Shown: positions 1 to 11,490 of the stretch, one piece after another
Numbering within the stretch: position 1 is the stretch's first letter
Layout: the number at the start of each line of letters is the position of its first letter
Source: Macrolepiota albuminosa
Taxonomy: Eukaryota > Basidiomycota > Agaricomycetes > Agaricales > Agaricaceae
Direction of reading: 5' to 3'
Length of the DNA: 64,000 nt
Assembly (NCBI GenBank): GCA_027475525.1
Contig: JAMWFC010000037.1
Span: 129,419 to 193,418 of the forward strand
Translations under genes and position numbers: made by a program
Notes under the pieces: model-generated
The model's input: the letters and a program-made list of their open reading frames with translations, nothing else
What the model was told of the DNA's origin: nothing
Database searches by the model: none

Positions 1-114
1 CCTCGGCAGAGCTGCTATTTTCATGCGAAATACTCTTACTTTCATCTATCTTCCGTGTTGATGCCTGTTTCAATCACATCTGGTTGTCCTGGCAGAGCGA
101 CAACACCGGCAACT

Positions 115-378
115 TCACTTTTGTAATTGGAGGGCCAAACCAGATAGGCTTGTCCGGTAAGACGCAGATATTTCGAGATTGGAAGTCGAGTTTTGTACAA
201 ATCGGCCGGTATGGGGATATCTCAACGTAGCGTGAGCTTGCTGGCGGCTGAAATCAGATTCATCATTTTCGACGTTTGAGCATGTGGATAAGGGTGTACA
301 AGGCATTGTACGGCCTACATAGATGCCAGCAGCTGAGCGATCAAAGAACTGAGACGTCGTTTCCCATTTTGAGTCCAT
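115..378 (-). other. Possible first exon of a divergent gene (weak)
   Basis: An open frame of 87 codons on the minus strand starts with ATG and points away from the GH79-like gene, leaving a spacer of about 220 bp between the two starts. I recognise no domain and no homologue, and nothing visible in the first 114 bases confirms a continuation. It may be chance. The rest of 1-601 shows only a TATA-like stretch near 411-420 between the two starts. Confidence 0.15.
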
Positions 379-601
379 TAGCGCCCATCTAAAACCGTAA
401 CCACGCGGTTTATTTATAAGTAACGTGAGCCGGCCTCAGGCGGCCGATTGATGGTCGCGTGGTTGTTCGCCTTTTGCGCAGTTCTTTGCCCGACACTCCT
501 TCGTCGCTGTGCGAGACAGCGACTAATCCCTTTCCTTTATCATTCCCTGCGGTTGAGCGACCGCTTAGATAGACCGAACAAGCACACTTGGCATTCTTGG
601 C

Positions 602-3078
602 ATGAGACTCATCGGCCTTGGCGTCCTCCAAGCGACCCTTGCGGTCTCAGCTGTGACCGTGTATCCCACCGGCACCACAACCATTGCTGCTGCCGCCGCC
701 AACTATACTGGCGCCGCTGCGTATGACCCCACCGTCCTCACCCCGCCTGCTGTACCCAGCGGCCTCGTCAAACAATTCGTCATACAACTCCAGAGTAGTG
801 GCACTGCCAACCTCTCTCAACCCCAAAATGGATCGTTCATTGGTTTCTCGATAGAAATGTCCGTGGTTAATCAAGTTTGTGAGTATGCATGGTTTCATTA
901 TTTTTGTATGAGGCTCACAAACCTTTTTAACTTCAGTGGGCACAAACTCGTCAGTCAACCTGTACTATATTCATGTACTTCCCAACTTACGATTGCAATT
1001 ACTATTAGCACCCTCCTTCAAGTTCCTTTCCTCAATCTCATGGCAAACCTCCAAGAACGCTCAGGGCGGGTCAATATCCGTGTAGGTGGTAATACCCAGG
1101 AGACGGCTCGCATGGTCGACAGTACTCCGGACGGAAAGATCCTCGAAAAGAACATTACTGGCGCTTCAAATCCTGTACGTCCTTCATTCAATCTCACATG
1201 TCCAGCATAGTACTGAAATGGCTTTTACTCAGACACAAACACCGCCACTCATCTATACTCCTGACCTCCTCTACATGATGGCCAACATTTCCACCCATGT
1301 CAATGTTCATTGGTTCGTTGGTGCGTAAAAACTTGAGCTGAATTGATCGACTTGTCATTCAACCATGAAAAGGTGTCCCTTTCCTTCTCCAGGACACCGC
1401 CACAAGGCTCGCTATCGCAGACAAGGGCTACCAAATCCTCGGCGATCATCTAATGGGCATCCAGATCGGCAACGAACCCGATCTTTACCAACGTCATCAA
1501 CATTTCACCACCGTGAGTTTGTCTGCGGTCTCGAAAGGATTGGTCGACCAACATGATACATCTAACAGTACGGACCTTCCAACTACTTCCAAGACTTTGG
1601 TACCTATGTTCAAGATATGGCGAATGCTAACCTTCCCGGGCAAAATCTGCTCGTAGGGCCCAATCTCGCGTACGCAGATTGGACGACTGAACAAGTATGG
1701 GACACTGGCTTCGTATCGACCTACAGCCAAAATTTAGCATTACTCTCCGTAGAAAAGTACGTTTCTCCATTCTTTCCTCCATTCTTCTCACGCTGACCTG
1801 CCCCAAAAAACAGCTACCCAACAGACAACTGCGCTGCGCAATTCAACACGGGCGGAACAATTCAAGTTCCCCAAGAAATCTTCCCCAACTTCCTCAGCCA
1901 TACTGCGCAGTACTCCGGTCACAGCATCATCCAAAAGTTCCTCAACTCTACGAACTTTGCGATGCAGAATGGGAAGCGGCTCTATATGATGGAGACCAAC
2001 ACGGGTTCGTGTGGTGGGTTCCCGGGGATCAGCGATGCGTTTGGGTCAGCATTATGGGGTCTGGATTATGCGTTCCAGATGGCCTTTAATAATTTTGCGG
2101 GTGCGATGATACATGTTGGTGGGCAGAATGTGTTTTACAACGTACGTTTTGCCTTTCGTCATCTAGTCCACTGGAAATTATCAATTCATGGTCATCAATA
2201 GCCGTTCACCCCGCCTCCAACTAACCAGTCGACATTCCATCAATGGACCGTTGGACCAACGTACTACACTGCCCTCGTAGCCGCCGAGTCTTTCGGTCCC
2301 TCAAACAACACACAGGTCCTCGATCTCGGCGCAAACGGCGCGAACGACTTCACGCCCTGCTATGGGTTTTATGAGAACGGAGCTCCCGTGCGTGTAGGGT
2401 GCATCAATTACGTTACAGACCCGTCAGGCGCGAACGATCTGAGCGTACAGATTGCGATTGGGGGATCGGGTATTCAGCAGCCGAATCAGAGTCCACCGAG
2501 TGTCAAGGTCAAGTGCGTAGCACTTCTTTCATGCCTATTTGAACGACGAGATGCTGATTCTCAGTTGATAGGTACCTCCTTGCGAGCTCCGTCTCCCAGA
2601 AGGGTAACTTCACCTGGGCCGGCCAAGTACGTCGTCTTTTTCTCTCCTTTCCCGCCGCCCACTAATCGGGTTTACATGACAGACATTCGGTGACAACTTC
2701 GCCTCAGACGGGCGGCCAATCGGTGACATCAACATCACCACCATCGCCTGCGACGGCAACACCAACCTCTGCACGGTCCCCGTGCCCGCGCCGTCCTACG
2801 CACTGATATACCTCACCGACAGCGCGCTAGACGAGCCAGGCGGCGCGGCGACGCAGACGTTCGCGACGACTGTGCATACGCGGTTCAGGAACACCGCGAC
2901 GGTCGACCAGGCCGTGCTCGCGACGTCGAATGGCGGGTATGGGAAGAAGGTGGGCAGCACGAGTGCCGGGAGTAGTAGTGCGGCGGTTAGTGGGAGGACG
3001 AGTAAGGCTCCTGGGTTGGTGTCGGTGCTGGCGCTTTTGGCGGGGTTGGGGGCGTTGCAGAGGGTATTGAGGAGGTAA
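602..3078 (+). CDS. GH79-like glycoside hydrolase (beta-glucuronidase-type), secreted, 10 exons
   Basis: Exons read as 602-878, 937-949, 1009-1174, 1233-1320, 1373-1512, 1569-1756, 1814-2141, 2202-2512, 2572-2626 and 2683-3078, all with GT-AG introns, giving 653 residues in one frame. The start has a hydrophobic signal peptide (MRLIGLGVLQATLAVSAV). The catalytic acid/base motif is GNEPDLY in exon 5, and the likely nucleophile is the Glu of METNTGSCGG in exon 7. This pair is typical of family GH79, whose members release glucuronic acid from proteoglycans or plant arabinogalactan. The Ser/Gly-rich C terminus followed by a hydrophobic stretch and LRR suggests a GPI anchor at the cell surface. 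No break is seen. The family is inferred from motifs and exon structure; the substrate is unknown. Confidence 0.8.
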
Positions 3079-3556
3079 TGAGGGTTTGCATGTTTTTTTT
3101 TAAAAAAAAATTGTTAGGAAGGGTCGCATTGGAGTACATCGAAGTGAGCTCTTTTTCCCTTCTTTTCTTATTTCATGTATTACAGATGTTGGTGGCATCA
3201 ACTAAATGCTTAGAATCTGTCGCTACAAGTCTGGATTGTGTTGTGTTTTATTACATACATACTTTTTACTGTGGACAAGAACATAAATACTGTAAAAGAT
3301 TGCTTTGTCCTGATGCTCGTGTCTCGGTTCGACTACTATTATACACAAAACAAACCCAAGAATTTCGCCAGGAGAAGGTAGAAGCACAGCAAGCCACTAA
3401 ACTTGAAGACACATCACGAGAAGCATGATCCAGGATTTGAAGATATGCTCGATAAACGAGGCTAAAGAATGGCTGAGTGCAGAAGGATTCATGGATGCAC
3501 CAAGCAGCCCATCATTACACTGGACATGTTTTGCAAGAGTCCATCCATGGGATCGC
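3079..3556. other. Downstream spacer of the GH79-like gene
   Basis: This stretch holds the 3' end of the hydrolase gene and a T/A-rich tract near 3090-3110. I see no gene with recognisable content. Short open frames on the plus strand lack any motif. Confidence 0.4.
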
Positions 3557-3793
3557 TCAACTTCTGACACTCCTTGTCCCACAATAGGAACGAGATTTGG
3601 TCGATTCGGACGCAATCGATGTCAACGCCGCGACGAGTCCTATGCACGTCTGTGCAACAACACCGCAAACAGCAACATCTTGGTCTTCGCGAGGACCCAA
3701 AAGCACCGTCGTCGTCATGTAAGCCTTAACAGGCCCCGCGCTTGCATTCAGCAGAGTCGCAGCAACAGTCTTCAGGTTTCCCTCTAGCTCCGG
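3557..3793 (-). pseudogene. 3' part of an unknown gene split by element A
   Basis: Reading minus from the edge of the LTR, an open frame runs from ELEGNLKTVAATLLNASAGP to a stop at 3557-3559, with a hydrophobic helix-like middle (CGVVAQTCIGLVAALTSIAS). If element A and one copy of a 4-base duplicated target are removed, the frame joins without a shift to the open frame at 12571-12655. That strongly suggests a host coding exon disrupted by insertion. I do not recognise the protein; it is Ala/Val/Leu-rich and short. Confidence 0.45.
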
Positions 3794-4856
3794 TGTGGCA
3801 GTGGGATGGACTAACTGATAGATCGAGGACGAAGTCGAAGCGTCAAAATGTGGCGTTAAAGGGTAGAGGTCGAGGAAGGGAGGAAATCGCAGGGGGTACG
3901 GTGTATGCGTGAAGTGTCGTCTGTCGCTACGTGACGAAAGTTCGTAGACCAACGACGAGTGAGCGCCAGAAAGGTTAAGGGTAGTTAAGCGTAGCCCAGT
4001 ACTAGTCAATCCCCAGAAGAGAATATAGCAACCACAGTACAGAAGTCGAGAACACAAGACGCAAGAAGACCAAGTGGACAAACAAGCCGAGATGAATGAT
4101 CAAGCCGAGAGGTGAGCCGTAGAAGACAAGAACCAAGTCGAGGCACAAGGACTAGAGTGCCGAGAAGTCGAAGACAGTGCCGAGACAGAGAAGCGAGTTC
4201 ACCTAGACAAGCGGAAGCTGAACCGAGGCAGAGAAGCAAGAACACCGAGAAGCCGAGAGAGTCTGAGAACACTGCCGAGGACAACGAGCACGCGGTGTTT
4301 GACACCGGATCAGACGCCGAACAAACCAGAACAGAGCCGAACAGACAAGACAACCGAGAACAGACCAGACAACGTCGAGACACAGTTACGAGACGCGCAA
4401 AACAAGCAGAGCTCAAGTCCTCAGATTACGGGGTACGAAAACCTATATTTCCCTCCTACTTTCGTCTCTTTTATACATTTTCTACATCTCTTTCGATCAT
4501 CTAATTTAGGTTTCGACTATCGGTTGGTCTCATAATTTGAACCTTAACTCGTTACTTTCACTCGATCGTCTCCAAATAAGCTTTCCAACCGTCGGACGGT
4601 CTCGAAATAAGGTTTTCGATCGTCGATTGTTTCCCGACCCTTCGATTTCTCCCCAAGTCTTCGCTATTCTTTTTCCCTGTCATTCTCTCCGGAATTACCG
4701 ACCATTCTTTGTCTACCGCATTTCTCGCTTTGCGTCCTCAGCCTCCGTTTTGGTAGGCCTCCGCACCGCTCCTACTTTTCCTTAAATTATTTTCCTTCGC
4801 CCGTATAACTCGTCCCTTGCCCAGTTCTCATCTATGACCCATTCTCCCCTACCACA
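3794..4856 (-). repeat. 3' LTR of element A (1063 bp)
   Basis: Direct repeat of 11491-12570. The boundary is TG...CA. The pol stop codon lies only 13 bases from this LTR, and I see no polypurine tract in between, which is unusual. A purine-rich tract occurs just inside the LTR instead. Confidence 0.9.
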
Positions 4857-4869
4857 GATTGCGCGGCAC

Positions 4870-7800
4870 TTAGACGATGTCCTCATCGTCCTCCAAATCT
4901 CGTCCTAACCAGCTTAACCATTCGACATTGAGGTAAACAAGTGGTGACGTCTGATCTTCAAGCAGGTCTTCAATCGACTTATCTTCGAATATCCCTGACG
5001 AGTTACGAAGCAACGAAGCACCTATTGCCCCTTCCTGCTGCCGTCTGTTCCTTGCCCTCTCCATTCTCCCGATCGTCTTTACTGTTTGGTATTCCTCTCT
5101 AAAATAGAAAATTTTGATCCTGGATGCTGCCACCGACTCCTGTTTAACCGTTCCATCAAGTTCTCTGAGTTGGTATGTCGTATCCTTGAGTTTTCGATGA
5201 ATTACGAAAGGGCCCGACCATCTTAGTGCGAATTTATGTCCCTTCTGCCCCTCAATCCAAGTCTCGTGTACAAGCACCCAAGTTCCTTCTGCGAAGTCGC
5301 CGTCTGATAGCCGTTCCTTGTACTTCTCATAAAACACGTCGACGGATCTCTTTCTTGCCTCCTTTTGACGTTCCAACGCAATCACCAACTTCTCATATCT
5401 CCTAACCAACTGTTTCATCCGAACTGCTAGTAAGTCTTCTGTTGACCGGACCTGATCCCAATCTAATGCTTCCCACGTCACATCTGTCATGTCGAAGGCG
5501 AAAAACGGTTGTCGACCGTACAGCAAATAGTATGGGGTGTGGCCCGTCATCCTCGAAGCAGTGGTCCTCATTGCCAACAGTCCTGCCTCCACGAATAACG
5601 GCCACTTATTCGAATCTCGTCCGCACGCTTTAAGAATCGAGTCGCACAAGGTCTTATGGCCTCTCTCCGCTATTCCGTTCCCTTCAGGATGATACGGAGA
5701 CGACACGATAACGGTGACTCCATACTGGCTGTAGACGTACTCTGCAGCTCCCAAAAATTCCTTCCCTCCGTCGGTGATAAAGACTGGGATGTGGCCGAAC
5801 CTGCAAATTATATCCTCATATATGAACTTCCCCCACGCCATTGAATTCGCCTTCCTCGAGGCTCGAGCCTCGGGCCATCCGATTGCCGGTTCCATTCCTT
5901 GTAACAAATACTTCTTCCCTCCTAATCCATCACCCATATGAACTGTGTCGAGGCAAAAATAACAAAGCACAGCGGTGCTCCACGTCGGTGAGAAGGCCAC
6001 CTTAGGTCTGGTTTTCGATCGAAGCTGGCAAATGTTACACGAGCGCACGAAGAACGCGACGTCATCGTACAAGTTCGGCCAGTAAAACCTGTCGCTCAAT
6101 GTTTTATATGTCGCGTCCCATCCCCGGTGACCCGCGTCGTTATGAGCTTCTGCAAGTAGTTCATCACGTCTCGATCTCTTCTCCACCACTAGCCTCGGTT
6201 GCCTTCCTTTGGTCGGAGCAAGCCACAGCTTCTTCTCGTATAGAAAGTACCTCTTCGCATTCTTAATGAACCGCCTCCGATCGTCTTCCGCTCTCAATCC
6301 TTCTGGAATCAAAAAGGTCTCCAAGTATTTCCTGATGTCTTCCCATATACCTTCCGGTTCTTCATCTTTCAATCCAAACTTATGCTTCACACATCGCACC
6401 TCTACGTCGTCCCCATCTTCTTGTGACATTTCCCACCCATAACGTATAACTTCCAATTCGATCGTTTCTCCTCCCCACTCCACTTTCGCCGAGTCTATCA
6501 CCCTGGTCGTCCTTTTACAGAACTCCCTCCCTATAAAAACGAACGACGTGTCACAACACAATGTGGTGTACGGAAGCGCTTTCTTTCCCTTCGCGAGAGT
6601 CGACAACCCAAAAATCGGCATAAACAAGGCCGTTGAACTAGTCACGAAAGTCGCGTACGGTGTCTCAGGCATTCGGCAGACGTGTTCCAGCAAACCTCTC
6701 AAAACGGTCCTCCTTGCTTCAAAGACTTCGGCTCCGTCTTCGAACCTCTGGATCAGCATACCCTTTGGTACGGCAGCACGACACCTCTCGCCGGCTCCTA
6801 CAAAGCGATCCAAGAATTCCTCAGCATCTGATTCCTCCGAATCCTCCTCTTCTCTCCTTCGTCAAGACAGACCATCCGATCCCTGATGCGATTGAGCTGG
6901 GACATGATTCAAGGAAAAGTTGAACAACGAGATATAGAGGATCCAGCGAGTCATTGGTGCGTTTGGTAGATCCAGATTTTGTATCATCTCCACTAAAAAC
7001 TTCGCGTCCACATCCACTTGAAAGAATATTCCCCAAATCCTATGTCTCAGGTTCTTCAACACGCGAAACAAACCGTAAAGTTCGCATTTAGGTTGCGAGT
7101 ATTTCGATTCCGTGTCGTTGAACGTGCACGATCCGAATAACGCTGGCTTCTTCTCCTTCCCCCTGAATTGCTGAAGAATCCAACCTGCCCCATTCTTACA
7201 AGAATCCACCCCTACTACCACTAACCCATGTAAGTCTTCCCTCGGAGATGGATCAATCTTTGAGTGCCTTCGTGCGTCTTCATATTCGATCACGATGAGT
7301 ACTGGAGCCATAGTTATTAAGGTTTTGATGTTGTCCATAGCTCGAGCTTCGTCCTCGCTGAAATAAAAATCTTTGTCCGTTCCACGAGTAAGCATCGTCA
7401 GGGGTTTTGCTACGAGCGAGAAGTTCTTGATCCATCTTCTTCCTACTCCAGCTGTTCCCAAAAACGACCTTACATCTGATACGTCGAAGGGAATCCCCCA
7501 CTTCTCAACTCTCGAAACCAAACCACGCTCCAGGTGCCATCCATCCTTCGAAACGACCGTTCCAACTATATTGAGCATTGGCGTCGCTAAGATCAGTTTG
7601 TTCCCAGAAGCGGTGATCCCCGCCTCGATAAATCTGGCGAGAAACCTGTCCAGGATGGTAGCATACTCAAATATGGTTCTTCAGATCCCTGGTGTGATTT
7701 CCTCTCCGTTATACCATGATTTCGGCCCCATTATGCCCACGTCGTCCACAAAACCATTTCCGTTTGGTGGTTTGGCTTCCTTTTCCTCCTTAATTGTATG

Positions 7801-8874
7801 ATCTACGCATTTCTGAAACTCCGGCAACGAATTGGTCGCTCCTTGAGGCAAAATAGTTCCTCTCCTGGGTCCAAGCACGCATCCGAACGTTGTTAACGGC
7901 CTAGATATCATGGCTAGTCTCCTCCCATCGTACCCCGCAAACAAATCACATAGCCCGTAAACTCCTCTCCCTACAAACTCTTCCGCAAAATCGTCAACTC
8001 TGGGTGGCAAAGCCGCATCTCTAACCGTCACTTTGTTCAACTCCTGAACATCTTGTACTATCCTGATACCATTTTTCTTTGCGACCGCGAAAATCCGTGA
8101 GTGATACGATGCTGTCGAAGGTTCGAACTTCCTGGCCTTCTCCTGTGCCAGCAACGTTTCTTGGACCTGTCCCTCTATCGCTTTGGGTATACGAATCGGT
8201 TGCTGCACCCAAGGCGTATGCTCTATTACCGGAATCTCGTAGTTGTCGAAATATCGAGTCAAAAATGTCCCTCGCTCTGAATCCTCAAACGCCAGGGCCT
8301 TCTCCCTCTTTACCAAAACGTAAACCAGCAAATCTAATTTCCTCGACGTCAAGAATCCTTCTGGCACCTTTTTCAAAATGTTGTTCAGTCTTTCCCTTGT
8401 CAACTTTGTCGTCGGTACGAAGTCAGCCAATGACGGAGGGTCTTTCAGTAAAGGTGGTGGCGTTTCAATTAACACCTGATGAAAAACCTGACCCTCTGGA
8501 TGTGGCATATAACTGGGGACCGGCCTGACCTTACGATCCACCGGTTTATACTTCGTCCGTCATTGTAGTACGTTTGCTGACAAAATCACATTTCCCTCCC
8601 TAACCTCATCAATTTCGAAAACCCTCGAAGTCCATGGCATCGTTCTTGGTTTTATTGGAGTTGGCGAAGCGAACGCTATTCTCTTTAAAAGATCGTCATA
8701 ACCGTCAGGTGGATTTCTCTCATCCCATCCTTCCCTCTCTTCCTCCCATTCTTCACCATCTTCACTCCCCAGCTCGTAACTTCCTACCATAGCATACAGA
8801 CTTCTTCCAAGGCGAGGAATAGATGCAGGCTGACAAACAGGCCTTGGTCTTACATCCTCCATCAGTTTTCCACC
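4870..8874 (-). pseudogene. Element A pol: RT, RNase H and integrase, with three in-frame TGA stops
   Basis: One frame runs from the PR overlap to 4870, interrupted by TGA at 8560-8562, 7681-7683 and 6862-6864. In order it holds an N-terminal linker, reverse transcriptase (RIVQDVQELNKVTV, DLFAGYDGRRL, catalytic FVDD near 7740), RNase H (VVVGVDSCKNGAGW, CELYGL) and integrase (HHCC zinc finger near 6060-6170, then the DDE core with DTVHMGD, FITDGG and a Glu in GNGIAERGHK). The pol ATG overlaps the PR stop as TGATG. At two of the stops the aligned residue in element B is Arg (NPGIRR and DGLSRR), so both TGA codons look like decayed CGA. The enzyme would copy element RNA and insert the DNA, but this copy cannot make a full product. 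Confidence 0.85.
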
Positions 8875-10256
8875 TCGTCATCTTCCGCATCTTCCACAGT
8901 AGGATGTCGTTTACACCCTCTATGTCCCAAAACTTCCAATGTCTCCTTGTTCCTTACTTCATTCGGCGCTGTCAAAGGTACCGACAACGTTGCCCTGTCT
9001 CCCTGATATCCTTCCTGCCATACCCTCATAGTCATACCTCCTGTCCTGTCATATTGTATGCACGCCGTGTACCATTGTAACCACAGCTGACCAAGAATTA
9101 CGTCCCCCGACCCTTCGGATCCCCTCACTGCCCCATTAACGAAGAAATGGTGGTCAAACGCATGGCCCCCTATCCTCACCGATACGTCTCTGGCGCACCC
9201 CTTCAATCTGACCGGATCTCCATGAATCCCTTTTAATGACCATCTTGTGCCGTCCAAGTCCAGTGATAACTGAGTCTTCTCATATAAATATCCAGGACAT
9301 AAATTCAGTTCGGATCCAGTGTCCACCATAAAAACCGTTTTAACTCCCCCGAACGTTCCTTCAAACTTCCCTGTCACCATAGCGAATAGGGGCACTGGAC
9401 ACTTGTGAAGTTTAATGGCGGACGCATATCTCACTTCGATTGCTTCTCCAGTAATTGCTTCCGTGTCGTACTCCACATGCACCTTGGATCCTTCATACTC
9501 TATCTCCTCTCCCTCTTCCTTGCGGACTCCTTCTGTCCTCAATTCTGCGCACCCACAAGGACACATGTCCTCGTCAAATTTCTCCACTTTGTTAGCCACG
9601 ATCATTTTGTCCATATACCCGCGGCGAGTCCTCATCATAGCCGCCATTCGCTTCTGGAATTCCGGGGAACATCCCAAAAACTGTCCGACGGTCATGGTAA
9701 CCATGGTCTCATCCAGCAGCTTTGCCTTGACTGCATCCAAATCCACTTTTTCCTGAACCGTAGACGTGAAATGATACGTTGAATGTCCTTTTCCCCCTCC
9801 GTCTATCCTTTCCTTCTTTTCTGTGCTAGCTCTCGTATTCTGCACAGGAGGTGGAGGGTGATGTGGCGCTCTGAATTCGTGTGGTTTAGGCGCAGTCAAT
9901 TTTTTACTCCCTTCCGCTTCCACCCCTTTCTTCTCAACTTCCCGCTTCTGCTCTTTCGTCGTGGTAGGAACATTAGTTTTGGCGGGAATTTTAATCGTAG
10001 GGGATCGCTTCGTCGGGTTGTGCCGCACATCATCCTTTTGAGTCTGAACCGCGGGACTCGCCATAGCTCTCCATGCGGGCGTTGACTCTACCATTGCCAC
10101 CCCAAACGCTTCTCTTGTCAACACATCTCTACCATCCAGCTGAAGCTCTGCCAGACTCGTCGAGACCATGTGCGGGGGTACGTCCCTCCTTTCCACCGTC
10201 TTCCCTTTTGATTCTGTTCTTTTTATTTTTAGCTCCGAATTTTCTGGGCCACTCCT
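8862..10256 (-). CDS. Element A protease-containing ORF
   Basis: The open frame lies in the -1 frame relative to the preceding gag/zinc-knuckle frame, and its stop overlaps the pol start. The aspartic protease active site is MVDTGSELNLCPGYL (near 9290-9345), followed by the flap-like region VILGQLWLQWY. The N-terminal half is Pro/Lys-rich and of unknown role. It would cleave the gag-pol products. The first ATG is at 10196, but the frame is open up to about 10256, so entry by frameshift is possible. Confidence 0.7.
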   Translation of the reverse strand, partial: RSGPENSELKIKRTESKGKTVERRDVPPHMVSTSLAELQLDGRDVLTREAFGVAMVESTPAWRAMASPAVQTQKDDVRHNPTKRSPTIKIPAKTNVPTTTKEQKREVEKKGVEAEGSKKLTAPKPHEFRAPHHPPPPVQNTRASTEKKERIDGGGKGHSTYHFTSTVQEKVDLDAVKAKLLDETMVTMTVGQFLGCSPEFQKRMAAMMRTRRGYMDKMIVANKVEKFDEDMCPCGCAELRTEGVRKEEGEEIEYEGSKVHVEYDTEAITGEAIEVRYASAIKLHKCPVPLFAMVTGKFEGTFGGVKTVFMVDTGSELNLCPGYLYEKTQLSLDLDGTRWSLKGIHGDPVRLKGCARDVSVRIGGHAFDHHFFVNGAVRGSEGSGDVILGQLWLQWYTACIQYDRTGGMTMRVWQEGYQGDRATLSVPLTAPNEVRNKETLEVLGHRGCKRHPTVEDAEDDEVEN

Positions 10257-11412
10257 CCTACATCCCTCGTTGGCGGCGGTAGTTTGTCCCCGTCCATCAA
10301 AACTAAACGTCCTCGCTTGTCATACCAAATCAATTCTTCCTCGAGAAGTCTGTGCGTGTGAGGGCAATTATTGTATCCAAAGGCGTGCTCCTCGGGACAC
10401 TTACACCCTCCCATCCCACACCTTCGCCCTGTCCCTGTTGTCCCTCCGTTCATCATGCTATTCTGCGCCCTGAAACCCTCGGCCATCGTCAGTCTTAACT
10501 GCTCTAGTTCTTTTGTGAGGTCGTCCACCAATCCTTGCCTAGGAATCACCTTGACAGTAGGCCCCGACCCATCTGTCTTGGAAACTTTCTTCTTTCTCCT
10601 TTTCTCCGCTCTCCATTCTCCCCTTTCCGACCGTCCGATTCCTCTTCACTTTCCAGGATAACAACCGGAGCCCTTACATTGTTAATACTCAACACATCGA
10701 ACTCCGCCAGCAACCATTTCATTTGATCCTCAATCGTTGGCGGGTTCATTGTCCTTTCATTTTCCGTCGGCACCTTCCTGCTAATCCTCATTCTCAAGTC
10801 ATCTGGAATCCCTTGATTAAAGCACCAGTTAAGGTCATGTTCCGTAATTCGCCTCGGACTTTGAGTCAAAGGAACCGAAAGCCTCTTAAACTGCCTGTAA
10901 TATTCCCCTTCTTCGTGCTTTGAGGTGATACTCCCTTCCATCCCATGTTTCGTTGTCCAGGCCCAAAACAACTCCAGATTAATCACTGGCGTCGGGTCGT
11001 TCATCCCATACAAGTCTATCATCATCAACCTCAACGCTACCCAGTCGTCCGACCCCAATTCTGGCATGTTCTCAATTACCCTCTTCACCCTTCTCAAACA
11101 GTAACAAAATACATATCCGGGCAGTTGCGAATGAATAATCCTCACCCTGTCCGCATGTTGTTCTAACGCATCTAAAAAATCCTGCACTCAATTACCATCA
11201 AAGTATGGTGCGTGACGATCGTGTGGTGCGGGCATAGGAACGGCGTTATTGCACCCTCCGGAAGTGGCCTGACCTCCAGAAAATGAAGGGGTCTGATCGC
11301 CGGAAGGAGAAGAAGTCGGAATGCCAGAAGAAGAAGAGGTCTGGGCGTCAGAAGACGAAGATGCCTGGACACCAGGCGATATCCGGTTAGACGACTCTGA
11401 GTTTTCCTCCAT
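10229..11412 (-). pseudogene. Element A gag with zinc knuckle, broken
   Basis: It starts at the ATG at 11412-11410. An N-terminal Ser/Pro-rich part ends at an in-frame TGA (11188-11190), after which the same frame continues into a capsid-like helical region (QDFLDALEQHADRV to LLAEFDVLSINN). Near 10600-10640, an A/G-rich tract, the reading moves to the -1 frame, where GPTVKVIPRQGL leads into a Cys/His cluster (CGMGGCKCPEEH). The TGA stands where an Arg CGA codon is likely. The frame change is probably an indel, because element B's gag keeps one frame through the same region. Confidence 0.7.
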
Positions 11413-11471
11413 TACTACCAATTAACTCTTTCTTTCTTCGTCTCAGTCGATCCGAATACGCGTTAACACCC

Positions 11472-11487
11472 CCTGTCTCGGTCACCA
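11472..11487 (-). other. Primer binding site of element A
   Basis: Three bases after the LTR end, the minus strand reads TGGTGACCGAGACAGG. It starts with TGG, as expected for pairing with the CCA end of a tRNA. I cannot name the tRNA without a search. Confidence 0.55.
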
Positions 11488-11490
11488 ATC

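Noticed and set aside
3557..4081. A 174-codon minus frame reading from the LTR into 3557
   Set aside because: Its N-terminal half is LTR sequence also present at 11482-11778 with a different ending, so the fusion is an accident of the insertion.
6862..11190. TGA recoding or selenocysteine in element A
   Set aside because: Each TGA matches a likely CGA codon, the LTRs show the same CpG decay, and element B has Arg at matching sites.
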